Shown piece after piece: positions 14,977 through 24,354 of a stretch of DNA of 41,187 nt. A program made the translations under genes and the position numbers. The first letter of the stretch is position 1. The number at the start of each line of letters is the position of its first letter. Below the pieces are notes generated by a model. That model did not search any database and had not been told where the DNA came from. It worked only from the letters and a program-made list of their open reading frames with translations. This stretch comes from Bryobacterales bacterium (GTDB lineage Bacteria > Acidobacteriota > Terriglobia > Bryobacterales > Bryobacteraceae), in the NCBI GenBank assembly GCA_009697455.1, contig SHUI01000006.1:1-41187 (forward strand). The letters are read 5' to 3'.

Positions 14977-17900
14977 CTAAAACACGATCTTCAATGCAAA
15001 TTGAATCTGCCGCGCCGGGAACGTGCTGCGTATCGTGCCAAAGGCCGCGTTCGAGCGGTTCGGATTCGCGGGCCGGAAGTTCGATTTGTTGAGCAGATTG
15101 AAGAACTCGGCGCGAAATTGCACGTAGGTATTTTCCCGAGGAACATGGAAGTCCTTTTGCACGCCCATATCGGCCTGATAGAGCGCGTGGCTGCGGGCGA
15201 CGTTTCGCCCGGCGTTGCCAAAAGGCTGGCTGCGGTCCGTCGGCACCGCGACCGTCGCGGCATTCAGGTAATTGTCAATCGTGCGGCTTTGCGACGGAGT
15301 CACCGCCGGTCCGTTCACATTCGGCCTGTACCAAATGGCGCCGCGCCAGTCCGACGCGATGTTTGAAACCTGAGACACCGCGGCCGGACTGTAGCGCAGG
15401 TTGATCGGTTCGCCGCTCCACATGTTGTGAATGGCGCTGATTTGCCAGCCTCCGATCACGCCATCGAGCACGGCGGGCATGTCCGACGCAAACCTCCGCT
15501 TCTTTCCGATGGGCACCTGCCACACCAGACTCGTCGTGTTGTTGAACGTCTGATCGTACCCGGATGGACCCTTCTCCGCGGCGAGGTTGTAGAAATTCTG
15601 CACGCTCGCGCCATTGCTGCTGTTCTGGTCTTCGAGCGCCTGCCCCACGTTGTCCAGGCCCTTCGAGTAAGTAAACGAGTTCAGGACAAAGAATCCGTCC
15701 GCGTACCGCCGCTCCACCTTGACTTGCAGCGCGTTGTAGTTCGCCCAGCCGTAGTTTGCCGCGAGCGTGATCGGGTCCGAAGCTCTGGTTCGGGCGGCGG
15801 AGCTGCAAGGCGGTGTCCTCGGTTGGCGCGTTCGGGCGGGCCTGATTGAAGTCGGCGAATAGAAGCAGTTTGTTACTGCGATTGCCCACGTAGGCGAGAT
15901 CGACGACCGTGTTCCGCGCAACCTCGCGCTGAACGGAGAGAAACCAGTTCTGTACGTAGCCGGTGCGGGTGTCGCGCGGCATATAGGAAATGTTCGACCG
16001 GATCGGATCGAATCGCGCGGGGTCCGTCAGACCCGCCGGATACCCCTGCTCGGTCGGACGGAATCCAGCTTGACCAGCCGTCTGGGAGATTGCCGCGATC
16101 ACCACCTGCGGTCCGTTGATCGCCAGAAGGTTCCCGCCGCCCGCCCGGTTGAAGTGGACATAGCTGATACCGTAACCGCCGCGCACCACCGTCTTCGCGT
16201 TCAGCGAATAAGCAAAGCCCACACGCGGCGCGAAATTGTTCCGGTCCGGATTGACCTGAGCGCGGTCCGCGATCGAACCGTTCGCGCCTGGAATCAGCTT
16301 GTTCGTGAAAGGATCGAAATTGCTCAGCTTGAGGCCGCTCTCCCACTGCGGCGTGGCATATTCGTAGCGTGCGCCGAGGTTTAGCGTCAGCTTCGAGTTC
16401 AACTTGAAGTCGTCCTGGACATAGCCGAAGTTCATCACTTGGCGGTACTGCGCGACGAAAAAATTCACCAGGGAGTAGCTGGCGCGTTGTCCGAACATGA
16501 AGTCGGCCAGGTTGTAGGTGGCGTTATCGGCGGCTCCTCCCACGGGGCGGCTGAACTGTCCGTCGTAGGTGTCGAGACCATAGAGGGGGTTCACGTCCTG
16601 CACTTCCGTGTGAATGCGCTGGTATTCGTAGCCCGCCTTGAGCGAGTGCTTGCCCATAACCCGCGAATAATTCACGCGAGGATTGTAAAGGAACGGGTGC
16701 TGCCACTGCGGATTGGTCGCTTGCCGGCCGAGGCCCGTGTAGCCGTTGATATTCTGGTTCGTCAATCCGCCGCTCAGTCGCGGGTCTTCCGAGAGCCCCG
16801 AAATGCCAAACAAGGCTTGCATGCTGGGTCCGCCCAGACCGAACGGCTCCTTACCCGCGCGCGTCTTCGAGATTCCCATGCGAATTTCAAGCAAGGACGT
16901 GGGCGTTACCGTGTAGGTGAAACCCATCGCGATCTGCTGATTGAGCGCGCGGACAAAGCCGTTTCCGCCGCCGCCCGAGGGGCCGGGAATATCCGGCTGC
17001 TGGAAGATGTTGCCTTTCCGGTGGCTCAGACGCGCGAAGGCCGTCATGCGGCTATTGATCTGCCCGTCTAGCTTCACGTTCATCTTGTCGTTGTTGTTCT
17101 TGTCGCGGCGCAGCAGATTGAAATTGTTGGCGCGGGCGAGGCTGGTGGGCGCGGGCAGATTCGCCAGAACCGTTCGCGCGAACGGCGTGATGCGCGACGG
17201 CGGGATCGGCGTGTTGGCCGGCAAGACGTCTCCCGTAATCACGTTGCGAACGGGTTTATCGAATATGCCCGCGCGGTCATTCAAAGTTGGAATGCTTGAA
17301 AACGAGGGAAATTTCTGCAGTTCCCGGAAGCCTTCGTAATCGGTGAAGAAGAATGCGCGGTTCTTCGCGATGGGTCCGCCAAACGTAAATCCATACTGGT
17401 TTCGCTGGAGCACGGGCTTGACGTTGCCAACGGGCTTGAAGTACCCCACGGCATTGAGCCTCGTATTACGCACGAACTCCCACGCGCTGCCGTGAAATTC
17501 GTTCGTGCCGCTCTTCATTGAGGCATTGATGACGGCGCCGGAGGTGCGGCCATACTCGGCGCTCATGTTATTCGTGACCACCTTGAACTCCGCGACGGTG
17601 TCCGGCGATGCTTGCACCACCTGATTCGAAAACCCCTGGTTGCTCGTGCCGTAGGCGTTGTTGTCCACTCCGTCGAGAAGAAAATTATTGAACGTGCTGC
17701 GCTGCCCGTTGGCATTGAACGACCCCTCTCGCGGCGGATTGGCGAACGCGTAGGCGGACCGGCGCACGCCCGTGGTGAGCAGAGCGAGTTCCGAATAGTT
17801 ACGCCCGTTCAATGGAAGTTCGACGATTTGTTTGCTGCCGATCACCTGACCGCGGTCGCTCGAATCGGTTTCAAGCGCCTTAACGGCATCGGTCACTTGC

Positions 17901-18247
17901 ACGGTCTCGCTTACGGCTCCCACTTTCAGGACCAGGTCCACGCGCTGCCGCGCGTTCACGCGCACCGCGAAGCTGTCCACGGCCGCGGTCGCAAAGCCCG
18001 CCAGTTCCGCGCTCACGCGATACGTTCCGATCCTCACATTCAAGAACTGATAGCTTCCCGTCTCGTCGCTTTTGGTGACGGACTTGATCCCCGTCTCAAT
18101 GCTGGTGAGGGTGACGGCCGCGCCCGGCGCGGGACTGTCGCTCGAGTCGCGTACCGTGCCGAGCACGACCGCCGTATCGAACTGCGCAAGGCACATGCAT
18201 GTCAGGACCAGAAAAACAACCCACGTTCTCAATGCTGTTCTACACAT
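14977..18247 (-). CDS. Oar-like TonB-dependent receptor with carboxypeptidase-regulatory domain (one frameshift)
   Basis: About 1090 residues when joined. The signal peptide (MCRTALRTWVVFLVLTCMCLAQ) is followed by a carboxypeptidase-regulatory-like domain (VLGTVRDSSDSPAPGAAVTLT). A plug with ELPLNGRNYSELALLTTGV and FLLDGVDNNAYG comes next, then SGAVINASMKSGTNEFHGSAWEF and a long outer-membrane barrel ending in the aromatic QIQFALKIVF. The frame breaks near 15773-15775. The upstream frame ends in QLRRPNQSFGP and the downstream frame resumes ITLAANYGWANYNALQVKVERR. Removing one C from a CCC run (GGG on the plus strand) restores it. Both sides are otherwise well conserved, so this is a recent mutation or a consensus error. 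GGAGG lies 6 nt before the start. The gene is divergent from the radical SAM gene. Confidence 0.88.
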
Positions 18248-18269
18248 TGCGAGCCTCCATCTATGAAGG

Positions 18270-18298
18270 ATAGTAGCGCAGTATTACAAGAAGTTGAA
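18270..18298 (-). promoter_or_regulatory. Putative sigma70-like promoter of the Oar-like receptor gene
   Basis: On the minus strand TTCAAC and TACTAT are separated by exactly 17 nt and lie upstream of GGAGG and the ATG at 18247. The -10 matches consensus at four of six positions and the -35 is weak. Confidence 0.4.
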
Positions 18299-18360
18299 TG
18301 GGGCCGGGACAGGAGCTTCCAAAGAGGCGGTAAAATGCTCCTCCGTACAAGGAGACAGCC

Positions 18361-20080
18361 ATGGCAGACGGCGGCAGGCCGGTTGTTTTGACGGCTCCTT
18401 TGACGGAGACGATCGATCACGCGGGATACTTCATTCAGATGGCGCTGGCATCGATGCCGGTGAAGATGACAAAGGTAATCGACCAGAAGTATCCGAAGTG
18501 GCGCGAAGTGGAGCGCAACGGCGATGGTTCGGCGCGCTACATGCCTGCCGGGGTTAGATTGGTGGAGGCCTCGCTCCTGCGGCGCTTCGCGCCGGACGAT
18601 ATCGTGTGCTGTTACCCGGACGATTTGCCGCGGTTCATTGGGCCCCGCACGCGACAGGTGGGGGTGTCCACGCACAACCCGTTGGGCGTGACCTTTGCCG
18701 CCGGCGTGTACGCATCAATCTTCGGATCGTCGCGTGAGCCGATCAATTCCTCCTACGCTAAGCAAGTGTTCGCCCTGCCCAAGGATCATCCTCACCGCCA
18801 AGGATTTCAGGTGATGGTGGGCGGCTCGGGCGGCTGGCAGATTTCGCAGACGGATAGCTACGACGAATTGAACGTGGATTGCGTTGTGGATGCGCGAAGC
18901 GAGAGCGCGGACGTACTGGAGCTGGCGGCGAAAGCCCTTCGCGGCGAGCGTTCGCCTCGCTTCGTGGAGGTTGCGCATCCGAAGGAACGGGCCGCCCTTC
19001 TGACTCCAGCTGAACGCACGACGTTCGGCGTCGTCGAGATGACAACGGGCTGCGGACGCCGGTGCCAGTTTTGCCGGCCGGACCTCAATCCACAGATCGA
19101 TTTCCCGAAGGAAAAGATCATGGACGCCGTTCGCGCCAACGTGCGCGAAGGCAACAAGCAAATCTCCCTTGCCACCGAGGACATGTTCATCTGGGGCAGG
19201 TTCAAACGGAAACGCCGTTCTACTTCCCGAATCGCGAAGCCCTGGTGGATTTGTACCGCTCCGTCGTCGAGACTCCTGGCGTGGAGAATCACCTTCTCAG
19301 CCACTCGACGATGGCCCCAGCCGTGGTCGATCCAAAGCTGATCGAGGATCTCTCGGCGGTTCTGCTGGACAAGAGTCCCGTGAAACTGCCTTCGGTAAGC
19401 GCCCATCGCGAGGGCCGGATTCTGTCGCCATTGATTGGGATGGAGACGGGATCGGTAAACATGGCGCGGAAGATTATGCCCGGCAAGCGAGTCCCCTTCC
19501 CGATCGAAGAGTGGCCGAGCGTGTTGATGCAAGGACTCACGATCCTGAACCGCAACAACTGGTTCCCGGTCATGACGCTGATGATCGGCAACCCCGGTGA
19601 GACCGACGACGACTGCCGCGCAACCCTCGATTTTCTTTATGAAGTGGAGCGGCGCGGGTTGTTCGCCTTCTTCGTACCCTCCATCTTCACGCCGCTCGAA
19701 GACACGCGCATGGGCAAGAAACAGGGCGTGAGCGAGAGCCGTGAGATGACGTCGCTGCAATGGCAAATCATGCTGAAGTGCTGGAAGATGAGCGTGAAAC
19801 AAGCACTGCGCAGTTGGTGGGGACCGTCGGCCTGGAGGGTGGGCCCCTGCTGATGTTCGCGAGCGCCATGCCCGAGTGGCTGATGGCGAGGATGGGAAAG
19901 GTCTACCGCGGGCGCCCCATGCGCATCAAGAGGCGGAAGGAGTTGCTTGCGACGATCAGGAAGCCGCACTGGCGGTATTTGCGCGAGGACGCGGGGGACC
20001 TGCCGGATGGATGGGCGGACGCAGTGGCGGAATCGGCAATGGCCGGAGCGGGATCAGTGGCGGAATTGAAGATCCTGTAG
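18361..20080 (+). CDS. B12-binding-type radical SAM protein (two frameshifts)
   Basis: The ATG follows AAGGAGA by 5 nt, and a TAAAAT box lies at 18331. Residues 1-205 look like the B12-binding-like N-domain (FQVMVGGSGGWQI, VDCVVDARSES). The radical SAM [4Fe-4S] motif is C231-GRR-C235-QF-C238 in EMTTGCGRRCQFC. After EDMFIWG the frame shifts at GGGG (19193-19196) and continues QVQTETPFYFPNREALVDLY, LLSHSTMAPAVVDPK, GMETGS and GNPGETDDDC. A second break lies at GGG/CCCC (19841-19847), after which it reads LLMFASAMPEWLMARMGK to the end. Each break is repaired by one extra G. The total is about 573 residues, normal for the family. The target molecule is unknown. The gene is either a recent pseudogene or intact with consensus errors. 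Confidence 0.82.
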
Positions 20081-20105
20081 CACGTCCGGGTTTCCTGCCG
20101 CGACG

Positions 20106-20651
20106 CTATTCGTCAGCAGTTTCTTCGCTGGGAGGCTCAAACTGGTCCAGCAGATCGGGGTTGGCCGCGAACTTCTTCAGCGCGCGGATCGCCTTGGTTG
20201 AGTCAAAGCCGGCGTTGATCAGCCTGCGGTACGCCGACGCTAGATCCTTCGGAGCCTGAAACAGCACATCGGACGCCGCCTTGCGATACTTCCTCCGGAT
20301 GTAGGCGTCGATCATTGCCGCCTCGTCCGCTTCGCTGTAGACGCGCTCGACGGCGCGTCCGGCGACGGTGGGCGCGACGCGCCGCTGCCGCAGGTCGCGG
20401 ATGACGCGCGTCTGGCCAAACCCCTGGTTCTCTTTTCGAGCCGCGGCGAAGCTCTCGGCGAAACGTTTATCGTCGAGATAACCGAGGTCCTTGAGGCGGG
20501 CGATGACCGGATCGATGTCGGCCGCTGTCTCCGCCTTTAGCGTTATCTTCCGCCTGAGTTCCCCGCTCGAATGCGCGCGGCCGCCAAGCACCCTGACGGC
20601 GTACTCGAACAGCCCGGCGGCATTCAACCGTCGGACTGGGCGCTGTGTCAT
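20106..20651 (-). CDS. recX: Regulatory protein RecX
   Basis: The protein has the all-helical RecX signature: AAGLFEYAVRVLGGRAHSSGELRRKI, LKDLGYLDDKRFAESFAA and GFGQTRVIRDLRQRRVAPTVAGRAV. RecX binds RecA filaments and modulates recombinase activity. The track start at 20681 is a GTG. The ATG at 20651 (MTQRPVRRLNAAGLF) matches where RecX proteins usually begin and gives 181 residues. There is no Shine-Dalgarno before it, but a perfect TATACT box ends 7 nt upstream. recA is not in the window. The gene converges with the radical SAM gene, 25 nt apart. Confidence 0.86.
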   Translation of the reverse strand: MTQRPVRRLNAAGLFEYAVRVLGGRAHSSGELRRKITLKAETAADIDPVIARLKDLGYLDDKRFAESFAAARKENQGFGQTRVIRDLRQRRVAPTVAGRAVERVYSEADEAAMIDAYIRRKYRKAASDVLFQAPKDLASAYRRLINAGFDSTKAIRALKKFAANPDLLDQFEPPSEETADE

Positions 20652-20658
20652 GAATACG

Positions 20659-20664
20659 AGTATA
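20659..20664 (-). promoter_or_regulatory. TATACT -10-like box 7 nt upstream of the recX ATG
   Basis: The minus-strand sequence TATACT-cgtattc-ATG puts a good -10 hexamer where transcription would start at or near the initiation codon. No Shine-Dalgarno is present, so a leaderless mRNA is plausible. The box lies within the palindrome AGTATACT. Confidence 0.45.
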
Positions 20665-20708
20665 CTCACCACAAGCGGCACTGTGAGCGTCCGTGATGAA
20701 ACCGAGGT

Positions 20709-20714
20709 TATACT
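20709..20714 (+). promoter_or_regulatory. TATACT -10-like box upstream of the YtxH gene
   Basis: TATACT lies 39 nt before the ATG at 20754, followed by an AT-rich leader and AGGAGA as ribosome-binding site. No good -35 hexamer is seen at 16-18 nt spacing. Confidence 0.4.
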
Positions 20715-20753
20715 GAAATAAGAAACCCGCCTTTCTATTAGGAGATATCGATC

Positions 20754-21050
20754 ATGGACGACAACAAACTATCTTTCTTCTGCCTCGGCCTGGGTCTCGG
20801 CGTCGCGCTCGGAATGCTGTTCGCGCCGAAATCCGGCGAGGAAACGCGTGAATTACTGCTCTCCAAGGCCGACGAAGGGAAGGATTTTGTGCTGCGCAGC
20901 AGCGAAACGTTGCGCGAATCGGCGGCCGGGATCGTGGATCGCGGCAAAGAAGCGCTGGGCCAACAGAAGGATAAGCTGTCCGAAGCGGTTGCGGCCGGGC
21001 GGCAGGCGTACAAGGATGTCGTGTCGGAGGGACAGGCCTCCACAACCTAA
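20754..21050 (+). CDS. YtxH domain-containing protein
   Basis: The 98-residue protein starts with a short charged stretch and one membrane-spanning or gas-vesicle-like hydrophobic segment (FFCLGLGLGVALGMLFAPKSGEETR). The LFAPKSGEETR motif is diagnostic of YtxH-like proteins. A charged amphipathic helix with heptad-like alanine spacing fills the rest. These proteins are small, membrane-associated and often linked to stress; their function is unknown. AGGAGA precedes the ATG by 9 nt. It heads a three-gene plus-strand cluster with a membrane coiled-coil protein and a CpsB-type phosphatase. Confidence 0.85.
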   Translation: MDDNKLSFFCLGLGLGVALGMLFAPKSGEETRELLLSKADEGKDFVLRSSETLRESAAGIVDRGKEALGQQKDKLSEAVAAGRQAYKDVVSEGQASTT

Positions 21051-21074
21051 GAATCGGGACGGTTTTCGCGAATT

Positions 21075-21620
21075 ATGGACCTATCGTTCATGTACGTCAT
21101 CACGGCGGCCGTTGTGATCGCCGGTATTTCGATCCTGGTTCAGACTTTTCTGGTATTCGGGATCTTCCGGGCTGTGAAGGAATCCCAGGTGAAGCTCGCC
21201 GCGTTCGCCGAAAACGCCGAACCGCTGGTCGGCTCGGCGAAGCAGATACTTGCCGAGAACCGTCCGAAGATGGAGCAGATCGGCGACCGGGCGGTGGAAG
21301 TGGCGAGCGCCGCCGTTGAGATTGCCGGCACCGCCCGTGAGATCGCCGAGACAGCGAAACAGCAGGCGGCGCGTATCGACGAACTGTTGACCGATATCGT
21401 GGAACGCGCGACCGTGCAGGTGGCGCGCATCGATGGAGTAGTGGGAGATACAGCCGCGCGCGTACAAAACACGACGGCGGCCATCGAGAAGACGGTGATG
21501 AAGCCGGTTCGCGAGGTAAATGGAATCGTGACCGGGCTGCGCGCCGCTATCGCCGTGTACGGCAAGGGAAAGCGTCCTTCGGTGGAGCACGTAACGCAGG
21601 ACGAAGAGATGTTCATCTAG
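21075..21620 (+). CDS. Single-span membrane protein with long periplasmic/cytosolic coiled-coil
   Basis: The 181-residue protein has one N-terminal transmembrane segment (VITAAVVIAGISILVQTFLVFGIF). A long Ala/Glu/Val-rich helical region follows with repeated VExAxxAxEIAxTA-type heptads, resembling the coiled-coil of DUF948-like or chemoreceptor-like proteins. I recognise no enzymatic motif. It lies 24 nt after the YtxH gene and 1 nt before the TTG of the CpsB-type gene, so all three are very likely co-transcribed. The pairing of YtxH and this protein suggests an envelope-associated scaffold; that is inference. Confidence 0.7.
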   Translation: MDLSFMYVITAAVVIAGISILVQTFLVFGIFRAVKESQVKLAAFAENAEPLVGSAKQILAENRPKMEQIGDRAVEVASAAVEIAGTAREIAETAKQQAARIDELLTDIVERATVQVARIDGVVGDTAARVQNTTAAIEKTVMKPVREVNGIVTGLRAAIAVYGKGKRPSVEHVTQDEEMFI

Positions 21621-21621
21621 T

Positions 21622-22386
21622 TTGGTAGACATTCACAGCCATATTCTGTACGGCCTGGATGATGGCGCGCGCACCCTCGAGCAATCCGTCGCGATGGCGA
21701 GGATGGCGGCGGAGAACGGAACTACGGATATCGTCGCTACGCCGCATTCGAATCAGGAATACGTCTTCGACCCCGCCGCGATCGACGCGCGAATTCGCGA
21801 AGTGCAGTCGGCTGTGGGAGACGTGCCTCGAATCCACCGCGGCTGCGACTTTCATCTGCACACGGAAAATATCCGCGACGCGCTTGAGAACCCCTCGAAG
21901 TACGCTATCAATCAAGGGCGGTACGTTCTTGTGGAATTCAGCGACCTGCTGATCCCGGCCACTACTGCGGACACATTCGCGCTGATGCTCGGCGCGGGAA
22001 TGATTCCGATCATCACGCATCCCGAGCGTAACGCGCTGTTGCGCGGACGCGCGGAGAAGTTGCGCGCGTGGGTCGAGATGGGATGCCTGATTCAGGTGAC
22101 GGCGGGTTCGCTGCTTAGTGCCTGGGGAAAGAACGCCGGTAAGTTCGCGGCGTCGCTGATCGAGGAAGGATTCGCCCACTTCGTGGCAAGCGACGCGCAC
22201 GACCAGAAGTACCGCACCACATCCTTGCACGAGGCTTTCGAATTCGTACGCGCGAAGTGGGGCCTCGACGTAGCCCAAAAACTGTTCCTGAACAACCCCA
22301 GGTCTGTACTGGACGGTGGCGCAATCGAGCAGAATGCGAAAGCTGAGCCCAGACCCAGGAAGAAGTGGTTTGGGCGATGGCGATGA
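21622..22386 (+). CDS. CpsB/CapC-type PHP-family protein tyrosine phosphatase
   Basis: The 254-residue product begins with the PHP metal-binding motif (V)DIHSHILYGLDDGA. Further PHP-type metal motifs are ATPHSN, CDFHLH, ITHPERN and VASDAHD. This set and the length match the Mn-dependent CpsB/CapC/YwqE phosphatases that dephosphorylate bacterial tyrosine kinases controlling capsule and exopolysaccharide export. The start appears to be TTG (21622), immediately after the upstream TAG; an ATG start would remove the first metal histidines. A basic tail (RPRKKWFGRWR) ends the protein. No polysaccharide synthesis or tyrosine kinase gene is in the window, so its target must be encoded elsewhere. Confidence 0.85.
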   Translation: MVDIHSHILYGLDDGARTLEQSVAMARMAAENGTTDIVATPHSNQEYVFDPAAIDARIREVQSAVGDVPRIHRGCDFHLHTENIRDALENPSKYAINQGRYVLVEFSDLLIPATTADTFALMLGAGMIPIITHPERNALLRGRAEKLRAWVEMGCLIQVTAGSLLSAWGKNAGKFAASLIEEGFAHFVASDAHDQKYRTTSLHEAFEFVRAKWGLDVAQKLFLNNPRSVLDGGAIEQNAKAEPRPRKKWFGRWR

Positions 22387-22390
22387 AGGA

Positions 22391-22419
22391 GCTGCCGGTT
22401 GCACTCCCAGTCCGGCAGC
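22391..22419. terminator. Hairpin between convergent CpsB-type and amidase genes
   Basis: GCTGCCGG and CCGGCAGC form a perfect 8-bp stem with a 13-nt loop, starting 4 nt after the CpsB-type stop codon. There is no T-tract. It may serve as a transcription end for the plus-strand cluster. The rest of the 188-bp gap to 22574 shows no gene or other clear element. Confidence 0.42.
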
Positions 22420-22574
22420 CCAGCCAGTGCGCCGTCTCACGGAAGTGCCCGTCAGGCGTGCAGCGTATTCGGCGCGCCCGCCGGCAAACGCAACCGCACG
22501 GCCTCGATGCTCACCGCCCTGGAGGCTATCGCAGGCAAGATCGCCGGTGAAGCCATCCGCCGGCATCCTCCCTG

Positions 22575-23984
22575 TTATGCCGCGCGGTCCGGTGGACCAG
22601 GAAGCGGTCCGCGCGCGGCTTCAAGGCGCAACCCCACCTCAAGAAGCAACTCCTCGGAGTAGGGCCCACCGGCGAGTTGGATGCCGATGGGCAACCCCTC
22701 GCTTGAGAATCCGTAGGGGACGGCAAGCCCGGGAAGTCCCAGAAGGTTGAGCGGTGTGGCGGGCATCATGGCTTCGAAGAGTCCGATGGATTTCTCTCCC
22801 ACCGGCCAGCGGCGCTCACGATGACGGAACGCCGTGACGCCGCAAGGGGGCATAAGCAGAACGGGGAACCGCTCGAGTTGCCTCAGGAACGCGGCTCGCA
22901 TCTTGTCGCGCACGGCGAGGTTCGTCAGCAGTTGCTCGACGGTGGGTTCAGCCTCTTTCAGCGCACCCTCCATGAATTCCGTGCCCGTCCAGTGGGCGTC
23001 CTGCTCGCGCCCTTCGATCAGGCGCTTCGTGAAGCGGGCTGGCAGTTGGCCGAAGAAAAACCACCAGAGGTTGGGGGCGCGTTCGAGGCCCTTGGGCTCG
23101 AAAGGCTCGACGGCGAAACCGAGTTGTTCGAGTGCGCGCGCCGCCTTTCTCACCGTGTCGCGGACTTCGGGATGAACCGGAACTTTGTAGAACTGCTCCA
23201 TGATGCCGATTCGCAATCCTTCCAAAGACGGCGCGCGAAGCGGCACGGGGGCCGAGAACGGGTCGTCCGGGTCGTAGCCGGAAAGCGCGCCGAACAGAAT
23301 CTTCAGGTCTTCAACGCTCCGCGCCATGGGACCCGCGACGCCGAGAAGGCCGCCCGGGTGCGAGATCTCCGGAAAATGGCCCGCCGCGGAAACGCGTCCG
23401 GGCGTGGGCTTTAGACCTGCGATACCACAGAAATGCGCGGGAATGCGAACGGATCCGCCGCCGTCGCTGCCGATGCCGCCCGCCGAACAGTGTGCCGCGA
23501 TGGCGGCCGCCTCGCCGCCGCTCGATCCGCCGGAGGTGTGGTCGGGATTCCAGGGGTTGTTGGTGCGTCCGGTGATGAAGTTGTCGGATTCGTAGTTGGA
23601 GAGGAATTCGGGACAGTTGGTCTTGCCCAGAATGATGGCGCCCGCGGAGCGGAACCGCGCGGCGGCGGCAGAGTCCCGCGCGGCGCGATGATCCAGCCGG
23701 AAGCGGCTGCCGCAGAGCGTTGGAAGGCCGGCGACATCGAAACTGTCCTTCACAGTGACGGGCACTCCATGCAGCGGGCCAAGCGGCGCACCATCCGTTG
23801 CCAGTGCCTGTTCGGCGGCTTTCGCCGCGGCGAGAGCCGATTCGGCTTCCACGCGAACGAAGGCGTTCAAGACAGGGTTCACCTGGCCGATCCGGTCGAG
23901 ATGAGCCTGTGTCAATTCAATGGGAGAAAGCTTACGGTCACGAACAAGCGCAGCCATTTGAGAAAGAGAGAGACGATGAGGCAC
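22575..23984 (-). CDS. Amidase (amidase-signature family)
   Basis: The protein has the Ser-cisSer-Lys amidase-signature triad. Numbered in the track ORF, these are Lys105 (PVTVKDSFD), Ser180 (TSGGSSGGEAA) and Ser204 (GSDGGGSVRIPA). The spacing matches fatty-acid amide hydrolase. Flanking family blocks include GKTNCPEFLSNYESDN and the C-terminal GLPIGIQLAGGPYSEELLL. Aryl-acylamide or similar amides are likely substrates; no GatA context (gatB or gatC) is present. The start is uncertain. I use the GTG at 23984 (MPHRLSLSQMAALVRDRKLSP) because family similarity begins there. The ATG at 24053 and TTG at 24062 add residues of no family character, and none of the three has a well-spaced Shine-Dalgarno. 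Confidence 0.85.
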   Translation of the reverse strand: MPHRLSLSQMAALVRDRKLSPIELTQAHLDRIGQVNPVLNAFVRVEAESALAAAKAAEQALATDGAPLGPLHGVPVTVKDSFDVAGLPTLCGSRFRLDHRAARDSAAAARFRSAGAIILGKTNCPEFLSNYESDNFITGRTNNPWNPDHTSGGSSGGEAAAIAAHCSAGGIGSDGGGSVRIPAHFCGIAGLKPTPGRVSAAGHFPEISHPGGLLGVAGPMARSVEDLKILFGALSGYDPDDPFSAPVPLRAPSLEGLRIGIMEQFYKVPVHPEVRDTVRKAARALEQLGFAVEPFEPKGLERAPNLWWFFFGQLPARFTKRLIEGREQDAHWTGTEFMEGALKEAEPTVEQLLTNLAVRDKMRAAFLRQLERFPVLLMPPCGVTAFRHRERRWPVGEKSIGLFEAMMPATPLNLLGLPGLAVPYGFSSEGLPIGIQLAGGPYSEELLLEVGLRLEAARGPLPGPPDRAA

Positions 23985-24354
23985 ACTCCCATCGTAGTGC
24001 GTTTGATCGCGACTCCGCGCCGTAGTCTGCGATCTGGCGGCGTCCGGCGCCATGACCTTCAAACTCTTCCGAGTTTCGCAGTCTCACTCCGTGAAAGACT
24101 TGGGGCGGAGTGCGCCCTCCGGAATGAATCAGGACGTCTTCAGTCACCGCTTGCGTGAATACCGGCAGGTCGAGGCACTCGGCCACAAGCTGCCGGTGGA
24201 GCAGGCGGTCCGCCTGCTTGCCGCGCGAAGTGCGGCCGCTCGCAGGTACCGGCCATGTTATTTCTGCGCGCTTGCTTAGTTCCCAGTATGCACGGACCCG
24301 CGCCGCGGCGTCGCGGCTTGCGACGCGCTCCTATCCTGTGATGTATTGACTCAC
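23985..24354. other. Intergenic region with REP-like palindromes
   Basis: No convincing gene is seen here; the track ORFs of 60-80 codons on both strands have poor composition. The region holds a REP-like palindrome (24196-24218) and a second GC hairpin (24308-24326, GCGTCGC...GCGACGC, 5-nt loop) just upstream of the SMP-30 gene. It is the divergent promoter region of the amidase and SMP-30 genes, but no clear -35/-10 pair is visible. Confidence 0.5.
24196..24218 (+). repeat. REP-like palindrome (GTGGAGCAG head)
   Basis: GTGGAGCAGGCGG-T-CCGCCTGCT is a 9-bp perfect inverted repeat around one base. Its head differs by one base from the GTGGGGCAG head of two palindromes near 28.9-29.1 kb, suggesting a dispersed family. 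Confidence 0.55.

Noticed and set aside
19190-19200. Programmed ribosomal frameshift at TGGGGC in the radical SAM gene
   Set aside because: There is no slippery heptamer or downstream stem that I can see, and the product family is normally made from one frame. Indel error or mutation is simpler.
22387-22574. Possible small gene between CpsB-type and amidase genes
   Set aside because: Frames on both strands are short, Arg/Pro/Ser-rich and without start signals; only a hairpin is supported.
24052-24279. 75-codon ORF between amidase and SMP-30 gene
   Set aside because: It overlaps REP-like palindromes, lacks a ribosome-binding site and has no recognisable domain.
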